Shown piece after piece: positions 6,794 to 7,111 of a DNA stretch of 7,111 bases. A model generated the notes under the pieces. That model saw only the letters and a program-made list of their open reading frames with translations. It had not been told where the DNA came from and did no database searches. Every line of letters begins with the position of its first letter. Position 1 is the first letter of the stretch. Made by a program: the position numbers and the translations under genes. This DNA comes from Candidatus Moraniibacteriota bacterium (lineage in GTDB: Bacteria > Patescibacteriota > Minisyncoccia > Moranbacterales > UBA9337), in contig DNVQ01000010.1 in NCBI GenBank assembly GCA_003507475.1, positions 8,845-15,955 on the forward strand. The letters run 5' to 3'.

Positions 6794-7111
6794 AAAATTT
6801 GACGCAAAAAATGTTTTTATTTCTTATGAGTATTTTTGTAATTGTTGTTTACGCATTATCTTTACGCGGCTTGCCTGGCAATCCAACGGCAGAAAATCTT
6901 AAATCTTCAAATTGGAGGTATGAAGGTCCCCTGGAGTTATCGCCCGAGAGGGGTCGCTATGCGCTTGTTTATTCAATAATTGAGGATAAATCTCTGCAGT
7001 TCTCTCCGGATGTAGCTAATATGGCTATTCCTGATTTGGCTTATTCCAAATCAGGCAATTTTGTTTCTTTGTTTGCTCCTGGTGTTTCTTTTGTTGTTTT
7101 ACCGGGTTATT
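6790..7111 (+). CDS. Putative GT-C membrane glycosyltransferase, N-terminal fragment
   Basis: Only the first 107 residues are present; the frame is still open at the window edge. A short basic start (MKNLTQK) precedes one hydrophobic helix (about 8-25), giving an N-in signal anchor. A loop expected outside the membrane follows: PERGRYALVYSIIED (53-67), then a PDLAY motif (80-84) and LFAPGVSFVVLPGY (94-107). This pattern of one helix, an ER/ED-containing loop, then P-D-x-A-Y with F-x-P-G-x-S-x-x-x-L-P, resembles PMT/ArnT-like (GT39/GT83-type) enzymes. Those use polyprenyl-phosphate sugars on the outer face of the membrane. The resemblance is from memory of the family, and the rest of the protein is needed to confirm it. 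Start and previous stop overlap as ATGA, suggesting translational coupling with the kinase-like gene. GC is clearly higher here than in that gene. Confidence 0.6.
   Translation, partial: MKNLTQKMFLFLMSIFVIVVYALSLRGLPGNPTAENLKSSNWRYEGPLELSPERGRYALVYSIIEDKSLQFSPDVANMAIPDLAYSKSGNFVSLFAPGVSFVVLPGY
7030..7055. repeat. Perfect 10-bp inverted repeat with 6-base loop, inside the GT-C-like gene
   Basis: The left arm CCTGATTTGG (7030-7039) is exactly complementary to the right arm CCAAATCAGG (7046-7055), with loop CTTATT (7040-7045). It lies within codons 81-89, over the conserved PDLAY motif. It is followed by a T-rich but interrupted run, so it is not a standard intrinsic terminator. It may be a coincidence of codon choice or an mRNA hairpin early in the gene. 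Confidence 0.6.

Noticed and set aside
1..7111. CRISPR array, tRNA, rRNA, insertion sequence or attachment site
   Set aside because: No spaced direct repeats, cloverleaf, transposase or terminal repeats are seen, and genes fill the window almost completely.

Overview
The window is one tightly packed run of six plus-strand genes for building and exporting a surface glycan or glycolipid. The first gene (no start) and the last gene (no end) run off the window. The DNA is AT-rich, roughly one third GC by eye. Standard bacterial code fits: TGA is a terminal stop of two genes and is absent from inside all long frames, which argues against the lineages that read UGA as glycine. The style of the flippase, GT4, GT2 and GT-C proteins, the AT bias and the lack of purine-rich ribosome binding sites suggest an uncultivated bacterium of the Patescibacteria/CPR type. 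That placement is a family-resemblance inference of moderate confidence at best, because no rRNA or marker gene is present.

Layout: (1) 1-1828, the C-terminal half of a Wzx/MATE-like flippase continuous with a GT4 glycosyltransferase; (2) 1833-2915, a CelD/FemAB-like double-GNAT acyltransferase; (3) 2923-4971, a GT2 glycosyltransferase joined through a membrane segment to a second GT4 domain; (4) 4978-5763, a PIG-L/LmbE zinc N-deacetylase; (5) 5774-6793, a protein with kinase-fold catalytic motifs and an unusually hydrophobic middle; (6) 6790-7111, the start of a multi-spanning membrane protein that looks like a GT-C glycosyltransferase. Gaps between genes are 4, 7, 6 and 10 bases, and the last pair overlaps by 4 (ATGA), so a single transcript is likely. 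No promoter, terminator, tRNA, mobile element or CRISPR array is visible, and no gene-free stretch exceeds 10 bases.

How the genes may work together (inference): the cytoplasmic GT2 and GT4 domains assemble a lipid-linked sugar chain. The deacetylase exposes an amine on an amino sugar, and the GNAT protein may re-acylate it or another position. The kinase-like protein may phosphorylate a sugar or lipid intermediate. The flippase moves the product across the membrane, where the GT-C enzyme could add a sugar from a polyprenyl-phosphate donor. The most distinctive features are the two multi-domain fusions, the kinase-like protein, and the absence of Shine-Dalgarno sequences at every junction.
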